A stretch of DNA of 64,000 nt from Phaeobacter inhibens DSM 16374 (lineage in GTDB: Bacteria > Pseudomonadota > Alphaproteobacteria > Rhodobacterales > Rhodobacteraceae): NCBI RefSeq assembly GCF_000473105.1, contig NZ_AXBB01000007.1, forward strand, positions 1 to 64,000, written 5' to 3'. Under the pieces are notes generated by a model. It had not been told where the DNA came from and did not search any database. It saw only the letters and a program-made list of their open reading frames with translations. The first letter of the stretch is position 1; every line of letters starts with the position of its first letter. The position numbers and the translations under genes were made by a program. Shown here one piece after another: positions 1-8,350 of this stretch.

Positions 1-94
1 CCCGTCCCGGCAGGACAGGACGCCGGACAGGGCACCAACAACGCATTTTGGCCTGCAGATCGACGATCTCAGCGCAGATCAGCCAACGACTCGC
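1..94. other. Left edge, nothing recognised
   Basis: No gene or RNA could be supported in these bases. A short minus-strand frame from about 46 has no family resemblance. If a gene reads leftwards out of the window, only its first few codons would be here. Confidence 0.3.
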
Positions 95-124
95 TTGACA
101 TGATACCGAACGGTTTCATATAAA
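95..124 (+). promoter_or_regulatory. Sigma-70 promoter of the ArsR/SRPBCC operon
   Basis: A perfect TTGACA (95-100) is followed after 18 bp by TATAAA (119-124), about 40 bp before the ArsR start codon. This is an unusually good -35/-10 pair for this GC-rich DNA. Confidence 0.75.
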
Positions 125-126
125 AG

Positions 127-142
127 GATACCATAAGGTATC
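127..142. promoter_or_regulatory. Candidate ArsR operator
   Basis: GATACC-ATAA-GGTATC is a perfect 6+6 inverted repeat just downstream of the -10 box, where a bound repressor would block transcription. A related copy, GATACCGAACGGTTTC, lies at 102-117 inside the promoter. ArsR-family proteins commonly bind such repeats and control their own genes. The assignment to this regulator is inferred from position. Confidence 0.55.
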
Positions 143-164
143 ACGAAAGGGAGCACAGACCGCC

Positions 165-527
165 ATGGCTCACGCGCCACCGCACCCGTCGCCGACACAA
201 CCGGCCGTTCAGCCGCCAGAACAGATGGCCTTTCGCGCCCTCGCCGATCCGACCCGCCGCCAGATTCTGCGGCTTCTGGCACAGGACAGCCTAACCATCG
301 CCGAGGTGGCCGAAAATTTTCAAATGACCCGTGCGGCGGTGAAAAAACATCTCACCATTCTGGACGAGGGGAATCTGATCTCGGTCCGCACCGAGGGGCG
401 CGCCCGCCTCAATCGCCTCAATCCCGATGGGCTGCGACAGGTGTTCGACTGGTTCGGCTTCTTCGATGCCTTCTGGGACGACCGCCTTGCGACGCTCAAA
501 TCCGAAATCGAAAAGGACACCCAATGA
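165..527 (+). CDS. ArsR-family (SdpR-like) transcriptional regulator
   Basis: A 120-residue winged-helix regulator. After a Pro-rich tail, residues 20-90 show the ArsR fold signature: an 'FRALADPTRRQILRLL' helix, a recognition region 'TRAAVKKHLTILDEGNLI' and a wing with 'RTEGRARLNRLN'. The metal-binding ELCVCDL motif of true arsenic/cadmium sensors is absent. It therefore belongs with the non-metal SdpR-like branch usually paired with an SRPBCC (AHSA1) protein, which is what follows with a 4-bp ATGA overlap. It probably represses its own operon through the palindromes next to the promoter. The inducer is unknown. Confidence 0.85.
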   Translation: MAHAPPHPSPTQPAVQPPEQMAFRALADPTRRQILRLLAQDSLTIAEVAENFQMTRAAVKKHLTILDEGNLISVRTEGRARLNRLNPDGLRQVFDWFGFFDAFWDDRLATLKSEIEKDTQ

Positions 528-937
528 CCGATACGATCCTGCGCAAATCCATCTACCTTCGGGCTGCCCCGGCCCAGGTCTGGGCCTATCTGACCGAACC
601 GGAGAAACTGGAGATCTGGTTTCACAAGCCCAAGACCCCCCTTGTCGAAGGCCCTTATGAAATGTTCGGCACCGAGAGCGGCAAAAGGCTGATGTGGGGT
701 GAGGTGCATCTGGCCGAGCCTTACACCAGGCTTGAGTACAGTTTCACCATCGCCCCGATGGGCGATCAGACCAGCACCGTATCCTGGACCCTGACGGAGG
801 TGCCCGGCGGCACCAACCTGTCGCTGACCCACACTGGCCTGCCGCAGGGGGTGGAAGCCTTCGATCTGTTGCTGGCATTGGACAAGGGATGGGACGAACA
901 TCTGGCCCGCATGCGGACCTCCGCCCACGAGGGCTGA
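524..937 (+). CDS. SRPBCC/AHSA1-domain protein
   Basis: A 137-residue protein whose start overlaps the regulator's stop (ATGA), so the two are translationally coupled. It matches the activator-of-Hsp90-like (AHSA1) branch of the START/SRPBCC superfamily: N-terminal 'IYLRAAPAQVWAYLTEPEKLEIWF', a central strand with 'GEVHLAEPYTRLEYSF', and a C-terminal helix 'GWDEHLARMR' that closes the hydrophobic cavity. Members bind small hydrophobic ligands or act with partner proteins. In ArsR-SRPBCC pairs the role is mostly unknown, and no substrate can be deduced here. Confidence 0.8.
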   Translation: MTDTILRKSIYLRAAPAQVWAYLTEPEKLEIWFHKPKTPLVEGPYEMFGTESGKRLMWGEVHLAEPYTRLEYSFTIAPMGDQTSTVSWTLTEVPGGTNLSLTHTGLPQGVEAFDLLLALDKGWDEHLARMRTSAHEG

Positions 938-998
938 CCAGCGAAGAGACATATGGCGATCTGCTCCCGGCGCGCGGCTCGGCGCCGCCGTGGGTGGA

Positions 999-1922
999 TC
1001 AGCCGATCACCGTGACACCGGGAATGTTGCGGATCAGCTCGACATCCTCGAAATAGCGATCCGTCATCGTATCGACAAAGCCCTGCGACCAGCCGGGCAG
1101 ATCAATTTCTTCCTCTACCGCATCTTCGGAATGGAAATAGGACAGGAACAGCTCCCGCACCTGATCGCGCTGCGCCTCGCTCAGCTTCGGGCGCGCAGTA
1201 AGATACGCCTCCAGCCGCCGGGTCCCCTCCTCCGTCATCGCCTGCCGCAGGATATCTGTCTCACCGGCAAAGCGGTAGCCCGCCCCCTGCCCGGTGACCT
1301 GTCCCAGTACCTGCGGCCACACCACCGGGGTTTCTTCATTGCACCAGACGGTGATGCCACACTCCGGATTGGCATTCAGAATATCGCCGACCACCTCGGA
1401 CCAGCGCAGGGCCATCAGGTCCGTATCCCCTGCAAAATCGTACCAGTCCTTCTGCGTCTGCGCGCCAAAGGCGGTGGGCACCAGCGTCGCCGGGTTGCAC
1501 AAGCCGAGGAAAAACTCGCAGCGCGTCTGCGGAAACACCGATCGCAGTGCAGCGGTATTGGCCCCGGCATTCTTGTACAGGCGCCCCCCGTTCAGCATCC
1601 AGGCCGGCACGCCCAGAATGCTCGACATCGACAGCACCACCCGCGACGCATCCGCCTCGCGCAGCACCCCGTCAAGAAACGCACCGCAGTCTTCCTCGCT
1701 GACATCCGCTTTGGCAGCGCGCCCTTTCAGATCGGTCAGCTCCTTCATATAGGTGCCCGGACGCCGCACCAGCACACCCTCCTTCAGCAGCCGCCCCGCA
1801 TCCTTGCGCAGGGACCAGACCAGCTGATCCTCATCCGTGAACGGCGCGCCGATATGCAGCGCAACGGTCAGCTCTTCCGACCCTTGCGCGGGCGCGGTCG
1901 AAAGGCTCTGCTGTTCTGTCAT
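999..1922 (-). CDS. Conserved protein of unknown function (sulfotransferase-like N-terminus?)
   Basis: A 307-residue protein. The frame stays open upstream to 2108, but ATG 1922 is preferred because GGAG sits six bases before it and the upstream extension is Arg-rich and low quality. The N-terminal stretch 'LTVALHIGAPFTDEDQLVWSLRKD' resembles the nucleotide-binding start of bacterial sulfotransferase or glycan-modifying enzymes, where a strand leads into an HIG/HxGxT loop. No full domain could be confirmed. It has no signal peptide or membrane segment and a strongly acidic C-terminus. I do not recognise a specific function. Confidence 0.6.
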   Translation of the reverse strand: MTEQQSLSTAPAQGSEELTVALHIGAPFTDEDQLVWSLRKDAGRLLKEGVLVRRPGTYMKELTDLKGRAAKADVSEEDCGAFLDGVLREADASRVVLSMSSILGVPAWMLNGGRLYKNAGANTAALRSVFPQTRCEFFLGLCNPATLVPTAFGAQTQKDWYDFAGDTDLMALRWSEVVGDILNANPECGITVWCNEETPVVWPQVLGQVTGQGAGYRFAGETDILRQAMTEEGTRRLEAYLTARPKLSEAQRDQVRELFLSYFHSEDAVEEEIDLPGWSQGFVDTMTDRYFEDVELIRNIPGVTVIG

Positions 1923-2280
1923 ATCCAACTCCGCCCCGGGGCTGTTGCGTGATAGGTGGCACCGGCGCCGTCGTCCCAGCCGAAACTGCGACCGCTGAAC
2001 CGGAAGACCCACCCCGCAGAATTGCCGCGGTGTTTGTCTTAGTTTTGTCCCAATTTTGTCCTTTCTGTAGCGAGCGCCCGAAAGGAGAGTCAATGCACCG
2101 GGGCGCAACCCACGTGTTCAGCGCAGCAGGATCGGCGATCTCCGGCCTATCACCGCCACCGCAGCAACAGGAAAGCCGGGCAGATACCCCGGCTGCTGCC
2201 CGTGATTTGGCGTGTGTTAGAGCCTATTTCCGGCCTCTGGGGTGCGGTGCGCCGCATCAGACAGCACCGCCGTCCGCAGC
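1923..2280. promoter_or_regulatory. Intergenic region with GGACAAAA direct repeats
   Basis: 358 bp separate two minus-strand genes. A T-rich patch (2035-2070) carries a direct repeat, TTTTGTCC at 2043-2050 and 2054-2061, 11 bp apart (GGACAAAA on the minus strand). It lies about 120 bp upstream of the unknown gene starting at 1922, so it may be its promoter or a regulator site. A hairpin near 2174-2194 is listed separately. No gene is seen. Confidence 0.35.
2174..2194 (-). terminator. Candidate terminator of the sensor kinase gene
   Basis: AGCCGGG and CCCGGCT form a perfect 7-bp stem with a 7-nt loop. On the minus strand it is followed by TTTCCTG. It lies about 90 bp beyond the stop of the minus-strand kinase gene. 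The T-run is weak. Confidence 0.4.
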
Positions 2281-4272
2281 CTAGCCTGCCAACTGCTGCT
2301 CTGCGTCCCCATCCTGCTGCGCGACGGACTGCGGAAAGCTGACAGTGAACACCGTGCCACGTGGCTGTGCGGCCGAAACCTGCACCGTCCCGCCCCAGCT
2401 CTCCACCGTTTTCTTGATGAAGGCCAACCCCAGCCCGCTGCCCTCGGTCGAGGCAGACAGCCGGTGGAACGGGGCAAAAATCTGCTCGTAGTGCTCTTCG
2501 GGAATGCCCGGCCCGTCATCGCACACCGAAAGCATCACCGCGTCGTCTGTGCTCTGCGCGCTGAGAATAATGGTGCCGTGATCCCGGTCGTGGTGCTGCA
2601 GCGCATTCACGATCAGATTGCGCATGACCATGTCAAAGGCGATGGGATTGACCCGCAGCCGTGGCATGTCAGGCTCGATAATCACCTCAAAGCCTTCGCG
2701 CGGGCCGGCCAGATCCAGTACCTCCTGCAGGCGCGGTGACGGCTCGATCATCTCGGACCGGTGGCTTTCGCTCTGGGTCGTGGAATAGACCAGCAAATCC
2801 TGCACCAGCTGCATCATACGATGGGACAGCCGTTCCATCTGTGACCAGTTGTCCTCAATTTCCGGCGGCAGCGAAATCCCCGCCGCCTCCATGTCTTCAG
2901 CCATGAATTCAATCAGATTGAGCAGGCTGAACAGCGGCGCCTTCAGATCATGGGCCGTAATGGAGGAGAAGGTGCGCAGATCCTCATTCGCCGCCTCAAG
3001 TGAGACCGCCTGCTGCGCGATGGTGTCCTGCTGTTTCTGCAACTGGCTCACATCCACCCGCAGTGATGCGAAATGCCGCGCGCCCAGTTTGACATCACGG
3101 GCCTGAAATACCCGGCCATCCTGCGTCCGCACGGTCCGCACCTCTGCCCGGCCACGCCGCATATCCTCGATAAACAGATCGACCTTTTCTAAGATTTCCA
3201 CATCGCTGAGGTCATTCTGTATGGTGCCATCAACATAAGATTGCACGATCATCTGCCGCATGGTCGCGCCCTTTTTCAGGGCGGGCACCATGCTGGGAAA
3301 GATCAGCTCAAACCCGTGGTTCCAGTGTATCGCTTTGAGATTGTCGTCATAAATCACGATTGCAGCGGCCACCTCATCCAGTGCGCCGATCAGCAGCTGG
3401 TCACTGGCCCGGTCCCGCGACAGCTCGGCCGAGCGTTTTCGATAATGAAAGAACCAGTAGCCCAGCACCAGGATCGCCGCCAGCATCACCGCCGAAATCA
3501 GCAGCCCCCACCGCACCAGCACATTGTCCCAAAGCGTACGCGAGCGACCAAACCAGGTCTGTTCCACTTCGGCCAGATATTCCGACGAAATGCTGCTGTA
3601 GATCGCCGCATTCAGCACGGTGCGCAGCGGCTCATTTTCGGCTGCCACCACAAACCCGTAAGGGCTGGTCACCAGGGGCGGATCCAGCGCCACAATCTGG
3701 TCTTCAACTTCGGCCATCCGCAGGCGCCGCAGAAAACCGTTATGCGCCGACACCACGGCGTCAATCTCACCGGTCAGCAGGGGCAGGATCAGATCATCGG
3801 TGGTGTCAAATTCCACCAGTCTTGTAAAGGGGATCAGCCGCGCACCGGAGACCGCAAAACTGCCGCGCACCACGCCAACCGTGGTGCCGGTGAGATCGCC
3901 GAGATTTGCAACCGAGCCATGGCCCCGCACAAAAGCGCGCAGTTCAAAGGCGCCCAGCTTCTCCGTCGCAAGCCCCGCCGCCAGCCGTTCCGGGGTCAGC
4001 GCCAGCAGCGAGGTCACATCCGCTGCACCGCTGCGCAGCTCCTCCAGCATGCCGGCCGGGTTCTGGGTGGGCTGAAACAGCACCTCATACCCCGCCGCAT
4101 CGGCAATCCGGCGCATGATATCAATGGACACCCCCTGCGGCTCTCCCGCACCGTCAGTGAAGGAATAGGGGTGAAACTCCTCATAGGTCATCCGGATGGG
4201 CTCCGCCATCGCCACGGTCGCAGCCGCCGAACCTGTCACGAATAGGATCACAAGCAAAATTTGCCTGATCAT
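2281..4272 (-). CDS. Membrane sensor histidine kinase with periplasmic solute-binding domain
   Basis: Predicted 663 residues from ATG 4272, chosen because it gives a clean signal peptide (MIRQILLVILFVTGSAAATVAMA); the frame is open to 4338. Order of parts: a periplasmic SBP_bac_3 domain (about 25-245, 'GVSIDIMRRIADAAGYEV', 'GTTVGVVRGSFA'), one transmembrane helix (about 260-280), a PAS-like region, a HisKA dimerisation domain with the phospho-acceptor His441 in 'TAHDLKAP', and a HATPase_c domain with N box 'MRNLIVNALQHHD', G1 'CDDGPGIP' and G2 'GSGLGLAF'. It should sense an amino acid-like ligand directly, as EvgS/BvgS-type sensors do. No receiver domain or response regulator is nearby, so it is an orphan whose partner lies elsewhere. 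Confidence 0.85.
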   Translation of the reverse strand: MIRQILLVILFVTGSAAATVAMAEPIRMTYEEFHPYSFTDGAGEPQGVSIDIMRRIADAAGYEVLFQPTQNPAGMLEELRSGAADVTSLLALTPERLAAGLATEKLGAFELRAFVRGHGSVANLGDLTGTTVGVVRGSFAVSGARLIPFTRLVEFDTTDDLILPLLTGEIDAVVSAHNGFLRRLRMAEVEDQIVALDPPLVTSPYGFVVAAENEPLRTVLNAAIYSSISSEYLAEVEQTWFGRSRTLWDNVLVRWGLLISAVMLAAILVLGYWFFHYRKRSAELSRDRASDQLLIGALDEVAAAIVIYDDNLKAIHWNHGFELIFPSMVPALKKGATMRQMIVQSYVDGTIQNDLSDVEILEKVDLFIEDMRRGRAEVRTVRTQDGRVFQARDVKLGARHFASLRVDVSQLQKQQDTIAQQAVSLEAANEDLRTFSSITAHDLKAPLFSLLNLIEFMAEDMEAAGISLPPEIEDNWSQMERLSHRMMQLVQDLLVYSTTQSESHRSEMIEPSPRLQEVLDLAGPREGFEVIIEPDMPRLRVNPIAFDMVMRNLIVNALQHHDRDHGTIILSAQSTDDAVMLSVCDDGPGIPEEHYEQIFAPFHRLSASTEGSGLGLAFIKKTVESWGGTVQVSAAQPRGTVFTVSFPQSVAQQDGDAEQQLAG

Positions 4273-4435
4273 GAGAGAGTAGAGAGCCTGCAAGTGTGGT
4301 CCAGTCATCCGTGCCGCGAGTGACCCCCATCTGGCCAAGAAATGCTAAACCGATCGTTAAAGTTCGGCGGTAGATATAACTTTAAACATTAATCAGCACA
4401 AAAAGTGATCCAGGCAGGGAACCATTGCAAGACTT

Positions 4436-4463
4436 GGGGCGCGAAGCTGATGCTCCGCGCCCC
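4436..4463 (-). terminator. Hairpin terminator after the PRC-barrel gene
   Basis: GGGGCGCGAAGC and GCTCCGCGCCCC form a 12-bp stem with one A/C mismatch and a TGAT loop, about 50 bp past the stop of the minus-strand gene at 4516. The U-tract is poor, so termination is inferred from stem strength and position. Confidence 0.5.
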
Positions 4464-4515
4464 TGAAGGTGATCAGCGGGCCGCAGGGTGCCGCTGATTA
4501 TCTCTCGCAATCGGA

Positions 4516-5364
4516 TTACTGCTCATAGTCGGGCAGCTGTTCCAGTTCTTCCTTGCTCATCGACACATAGGCGCGCAGGTCGTCGCCCTCATCGGCGCGC
4601 AGAATGTCCATCTTGCTCAGCTCCAGCTCGACCGGTTTTTCACCCAGCCCCAGGAAGCCGCCGATATCGGCCACAATCGACTTCACCTTGCCATCGTCAG
4701 TCAGATTGATCTGCGACACTTCGCCGATCCATTCATCCTTGCTGTCATAGAGCGGCGCGCCGGTCAGCTCCTCGCTGGTCAGATCAGTGGCCACGACATT
4801 GGCAAACCCGTCACGGGCAAAGACGTCTTTGACGGTCTCTTCGGTGTTCTCAGCCAATGCGTCGGCGTCATCCTTGATTTCGCCAGCGGCCGCAGTTGCG
4901 TCCTGCTTCATGTCGTCGGTGGCAGCATCCGCCTGGCGGGTCCAGTCATAGGTCGGCGCCTCTTTCAGCACATCAGCCGAAGCTTCCATGACCAGGAAGA
5001 AGTCGCTCAGATCTTCGGCGGTGGAGCTGTCGGCGACAAATTTCACCGATTTCATATCCACGGCAACCTGATTTTCGCCCATACCGAGGAAGCCGCCGAT
5101 ATCAACCAGAACGGAGTCCACGGTGCCGTCACGGTTCAGCACCACATCGTTGATCTCGCCGATATCGTCCCATTCCTTCTGCACGCCAGCATATTCAGTT
5201 GCATCTTGGCCGCCCTCGGCACGGTAGACGCGCATACCAATGAATTCGGAGGCATGGATCGCCATCGGGTCCGCCTCGGCGCGGAACATATCGCCATGAC
5301 CGTCAGCCAGAACGGCCGTTGCAGGAGACAGGGCGATTGCGGTGGAGAGAAGCAGATTTTTCAT
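4516..5364 (-). CDS. Secreted protein with two PRC-barrel domains
   Basis: A 282-residue protein with an N-terminal signal peptide ('MKNLLLSTAIALSPATAVLADG'). ATG 5364 is favoured over ATG 5373 because AAGAGG lies 8 bases before 5364 but abuts 5373. It contains two PRC-barrel repeats: one at about 35-110 ('EWDDIGEINDVVLNRDGTVDS', 'VDIGGFLGMGENQVAV') and one at about 190-265 ('EWIGEVSQINLTDDGKV', 'ADIGGFLGLGEKPVEL'). They are joined by an acidic Ala/Asp-rich linker. PRC barrels are small beta domains found in photosynthetic reaction-centre H subunits and RimM. Secreted double-PRC proteins are common in roseobacters, with unknown function. It appears to be a single-gene unit. Confidence 0.8.
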   Translation of the reverse strand: MKNLLLSTAIALSPATAVLADGHGDMFRAEADPMAIHASEFIGMRVYRAEGGQDATEYAGVQKEWDDIGEINDVVLNRDGTVDSVLVDIGGFLGMGENQVAVDMKSVKFVADSSTAEDLSDFFLVMEASADVLKEAPTYDWTRQADAATDDMKQDATAAAGEIKDDADALAENTEETVKDVFARDGFANVVATDLTSEELTGAPLYDSKDEWIGEVSQINLTDDGKVKSIVADIGGFLGLGEKPVELELSKMDILRADEGDDLRAYVSMSKEELEQLPDYEQ

Positions 5365-5688
5365 TGTTTTCATCCTCTTGTGCTGTCAGCGATATCGTTG
5401 CTGTTACTGGTGGGATAACTCGACCAGCGTAATATTAGTTCCCAGTGACACTGATTTTTTCGACCGGTGGCGGGACAGCTGTTGCGCCTGCTGCGGATCA
5501 ACCAATGATCAGAACACCGCCACTCTGCCGGATTGCGCTGCTTGCTTGGCGATGGATATGCGGGCGGTTTCCGCCCCCCGTGCGGCTCTGATCGACACAG
5601 GGGGCGTAGTGAGCGTGAGGGGCGGGCCTGATATGCTTATACGTGTGTATCTGCGTCTGCGAACCGCGACGTAAGCCATCCGCCGCTG
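5365..5688. other. Intergenic region before parB
   Basis: 324 bp between the start of the PRC gene and the end of parB. The part next to the PRC start should hold that gene's minus-strand promoter. No ORF with recognisable content, strong hairpin or repeat was seen. Confidence 0.4.
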
Positions 5689-6771
5689 TTAGCTCAGCCG
5701 CGCCTCGATCAGCGCAAGCAGCGCCTCCACCTGATCGGGGTCTAGGCTGCGGCCCTTCAGATCAATCCGCACTGCTGTTGGGGCGACTTCTGCCGACAGA
5801 TCGCCACCGGAGGCCAGTCGCCGCGCCGCCAGTCGGGTGACCTGACGCGGGCGACCGCCACGCGGTTTGATTTCAGCCGCTGGACCCGCATCTGCCAGCA
5901 CGGTCTCCAGCAACCGCCACTCGGCCCGCTCATCCACCGGATCCGCCCCGGCCAGCGCCGTGCGCAAGGCCCCCTGCCCGCCCGAGCGCAGCGCCGCCGC
6001 CAGTTTCAGCCCGGCCTTCTCCGACAGCGCATTGGGATAGCGCAGCAGATCGCCCAGCCCCTCATGCACGGCGGCAAAGCTGCGCACCTTGGAGCGTTTC
6101 GCCTTGGAAGCCGCGCCGAACAGCGCATCCACCGCCGCCTCGACCGAGGCAAACACCCCCTGCCCCGCCACCAGCACCGCAATGCGTCCGCGTTCATAGG
6201 GCGTCAGATTGGCGCGCAGCTCGTTTTCCTCGATCATCGCCACATAGGCGCCCGCGCTGTCCGCGCCCCGCCGCAGAAACGCCGGGATCTCGACAAAGCC
6301 GTCTTCGCTCCGGTTCAGCCGCGCATAGGCTTCCAGGCGGCGAAAGCCCGACACCAGACCGTAGCCATCCTCCAGCGCAATCACCTCAACCGGGCTGCGC
6401 AGACCATGGGCGCGGATGGAGCTGATCAACTCGTCCAGCTCTTCCTCATCGATCTGCATCCGGTCGCGGCGCAGATAGTCGCGGTCAATCTCTGCCAGCG
6501 GGATGCGCAACACGGTTTCACCGGCATCCTCTGCCGCGCGCCAGCGTTCGGCGTCCGCCTTGTCACGCGCCATCTCAACCCTGTCCGCCACCGCCGCCAT
6601 GCCATGCAACTGCGCCGCCTCGGCCGAGACTTTGGCGATCGGCGGCGCACTGGCGGGAACGCCACCGGGCGACGGGTCAAAGGGGTTGATGCCGGGTTTC
6701 GTCGCGAAACCCTCCTCAATGGCTTCGATCTCGGATGCGTCGGGGGCGCTCAGCCGTCTGCGTTTTGCCAT
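5689..6771 (-). CDS. parB: Plasmid partition protein ParB
   Basis: A 360-residue ParB/Spo0J-type centromere-binding protein. Start ATG 6771 is one base beyond the parA stop. The N-terminal third (to about 105) is a variable, charged ParA-interaction region. The ParB/Sulfiredoxin nucleotide-binding domain follows (about 105-205) with 'GLRSPVEVI', the box II-like 'GFRRLEAYARL' and 'MIEENELRANLTPYERGRIA'. A helical DNA-binding section and a C-terminal dimerisation tail ('LDPDQVEALLALIEARL') complete it. It should bind parS and load onto DNA with CTP so that ParA can segregate the replicon. A parS-like palindrome lies within its own codons (6694-6712). Confidence 0.92.
   Translation of the reverse strand: MAKRRRLSAPDASEIEAIEEGFATKPGINPFDPSPGGVPASAPPIAKVSAEAAQLHGMAAVADRVEMARDKADAERWRAAEDAGETVLRIPLAEIDRDYLRRDRMQIDEEELDELISSIRAHGLRSPVEVIALEDGYGLVSGFRRLEAYARLNRSEDGFVEIPAFLRRGADSAGAYVAMIEENELRANLTPYERGRIAVLVAGQGVFASVEAAVDALFGAASKAKRSKVRSFAAVHEGLGDLLRYPNALSEKAGLKLAAALRSGGQGALRTALAGADPVDERAEWRLLETVLADAGPAAEIKPRGGRPRQVTRLAARRLASGGDLSAEVAPTAVRIDLKGRSLDPDQVEALLALIEARLS
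6694..6712. repeat. parS-like palindrome inside parB
   Basis: GGGTTTCG-TCG-CGAAACCC is a perfect 8+8 inverted repeat around a 3-bp centre, in the first codons of parB. Same core (GTTTCG-N3-CGAAAC) as the sites at 7448, 8302 and 10046. Confidence 0.7.
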
Positions 6772-6772
6772 G

Positions 6773-8143
6773 TTACTCCGCCTCTTCCATCTGGGTGTCA
6801 CGCCACCAGCTGCCGATGAGCAGCTCTTTGAACTCCGCATAGGTCCGATCAAAGGTTTCGCGACCGCGTACATAGGTATCGCGGTTGAAGTCGCGATAGT
6901 CTGCTTCGTAGATCCCATTCACCTGTTCTCCCGCCTGCCCAACAAGGGCGGTGACATCCTGACGGTAGGCGTTCATGAAATCTCCGAAATAGGCCTGGAT
7001 CACATTCGCCATGTCCGTCTGCTGACTGGCGTCAAAGCGCGTGATCAGCGCCCTTACTACATCCCATTCAAATTTAATTTCCGGCAAACCCGCCGCGCGC
7101 TGCGCCATATTCTCGCCCTCCTCGATGGAGGCGAAGGTGGAATAAAGCATGTCGAAAAACCGCCCCGTCGAGTCAAACTCCAGAAACGACGCCCCCAGCG
7201 GCACCAGCAGGATATCTGCTGCCGCCAGCGCATTGATGGTCAGATAGCCAAGCGCCGGGGGCGTGTCGAGAAAGACGATATCGTAGTCGTCCAGAATACC
7301 CTCCTGCTCAAGGAAATTGCTCAGCGCATCCCACAGCGGCCAGCTGCGCAGCCCCATGCGCCAGACTGGGATCTGGAACTCTGCCCAATACAGGTTCAGC
7401 TGCGCGCCGATCAGATCAATGTTCGACCAATGAGTTTTCTGGATGACGTTTCGCGACGAAACCCGCAGCGCCTCGTTCAATGTCTCATCCAGCGGCAGTT
7501 CCGGCTCTCCGGCGGCGGCGCGCACGGCGTTCTCCGCGACCACGGATTTGGCATAATCCTTGGCGATCAGGGGAAAGACGGTGGACCATTCGTCCTCTAC
7601 CGTGCCGCCAAGGATGGAGGTCATCGACCCCTGGCTGTCTAGATCAATGACCAGCACCTTGTAGCCATCCAGCGCGGCTGACATCGCCAGATGCGCCGCC
7701 GTCGAGGTCTTGCCAACGCCGCCTTTGAAATTGGCAACCGCCGTCACCTTCGCCGGCACGCCCTTGGGGCGGTAGGGCAGGTATTCCTTGGTTGAGATCC
7801 CTTCGGAGGCGAAATGCTGTCGCAGCGCCAACACTTCCTCCAGCGTGAACCATTTGGAGCCGCCTTCACCCTCGCCTTGGGGCAGGTCGGGATGGTTCTT
7901 CAACACGCGGCGCAGGTGCTGCGGTGCCACAGGGATCAGGTACCGGGTGATCTCCCAGGTCGAGAATTTGCGCAGCCGCTTTTCGCCGTTTGGCGCATAG
8001 CCGCGCCGGGCCAGATCTTCGCGGCCCTTGCTGCACATGGCAGCCGCCTTGGCAAAGCGGGTGGTCTGGATCGGATCCGGCAGCTTGGCCGCGGCCTGCT
8101 CCGGGTCCAGATTGAAATACGGGGGCAAGGTGGGAGAGGTCAT
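6773..8143 (-). CDS. parA: Plasmid partition ATPase ParA
   Basis: A 456-residue ParA with an N-terminal extension. The frame runs open to 8335, but that part merely translates the intergenic palindrome; ATG 8143 starts the conserved protein 'MTSPTLPPYFNLDPEQ'. Residues 1-130 form a winged-helix DNA-binding region of the ParA type Ia/RepA kind, with a MerR-like 'TWEITRYLIP' segment. The ATPase part has the deviant Walker A 'KGGVGKTSTAAHL', A' 'VLVIDLDSQGSMT' and Walker B 'DIVFLDTPPALG'. It drives plasmid segregation with ParB. The N-terminal domain suggests autoregulation, for which a palindrome at 8162-8174 is a candidate operator. It forms an operon with parB. Confidence 0.93.
   Translation of the reverse strand: MTSPTLPPYFNLDPEQAAAKLPDPIQTTRFAKAAAMCSKGREDLARRGYAPNGEKRLRKFSTWEITRYLIPVAPQHLRRVLKNHPDLPQGEGEGGSKWFTLEEVLALRQHFASEGISTKEYLPYRPKGVPAKVTAVANFKGGVGKTSTAAHLAMSAALDGYKVLVIDLDSQGSMTSILGGTVEDEWSTVFPLIAKDYAKSVVAENAVRAAAGEPELPLDETLNEALRVSSRNVIQKTHWSNIDLIGAQLNLYWAEFQIPVWRMGLRSWPLWDALSNFLEQEGILDDYDIVFLDTPPALGYLTINALAAADILLVPLGASFLEFDSTGRFFDMLYSTFASIEEGENMAQRAAGLPEIKFEWDVVRALITRFDASQQTDMANVIQAYFGDFMNAYRQDVTALVGQAGEQVNGIYEADYRDFNRDTYVRGRETFDRTYAEFKELLIGSWWRDTQMEEAE
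7448..7462. repeat. parS-like palindrome inside parA
   Basis: GTTTCG-CGA-CGAAAC, a perfect 6+6 inverted repeat within parA codons. Confidence 0.7.
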
Positions 8144-8161
8144 GAAGGTGCTCGATCTCTG

Positions 8162-8174
8162 TGCATAATTTATG
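8162..8174. promoter_or_regulatory. Candidate operator/promoter of parAB
   Basis: GCATAA-T-TTATGC is a perfect palindrome ending 19 bp upstream of the parA start codon, in an AT-rich stretch. Type Ia ParA proteins typically repress their own promoter through such repeats. That this is the site is inference. Confidence 0.45.
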
Positions 8175-8301
8175 CTGGGTCTGGGCGCGTGTTTTCTATT
8201 TTCGCTTATATGCCAGAGAATAGGGAACATCTTCTGCGCTGCATAGGTGGGATGGACCCCAAGCGCGAATTTTTCCAGGTGCCTTATCAGCACAGAGGGA
8301 G

Positions 8302-8316
8302 GTTTCGTCGCGAAAC
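8302..8316. repeat. parS-like palindrome upstream of parA
   Basis: GTTTCG-TCG-CGAAAC, a perfect 6+6 inverted repeat in the intergenic region between parA and the putative origin. It is the only one of the four local copies outside a coding sequence. Confidence 0.75.
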
Positions 8317-8350
8317 GTTCCTGTTTCCCCTCCAAAACTCAAAAATAGAT

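Noticed and set aside
968-987. Small CGGCGC/GCGCCG hairpin between the SRPBCC gene and the unknown gene
   Set aside because: Only 6 bp with no T-run; such stems are frequent by chance in this GC-rich DNA.
6855-6866. GTTTCGCGAC in parA as another parS site
   Set aside because: Only the left arm matches; the right arm is CCGCG, not CGAAAC.
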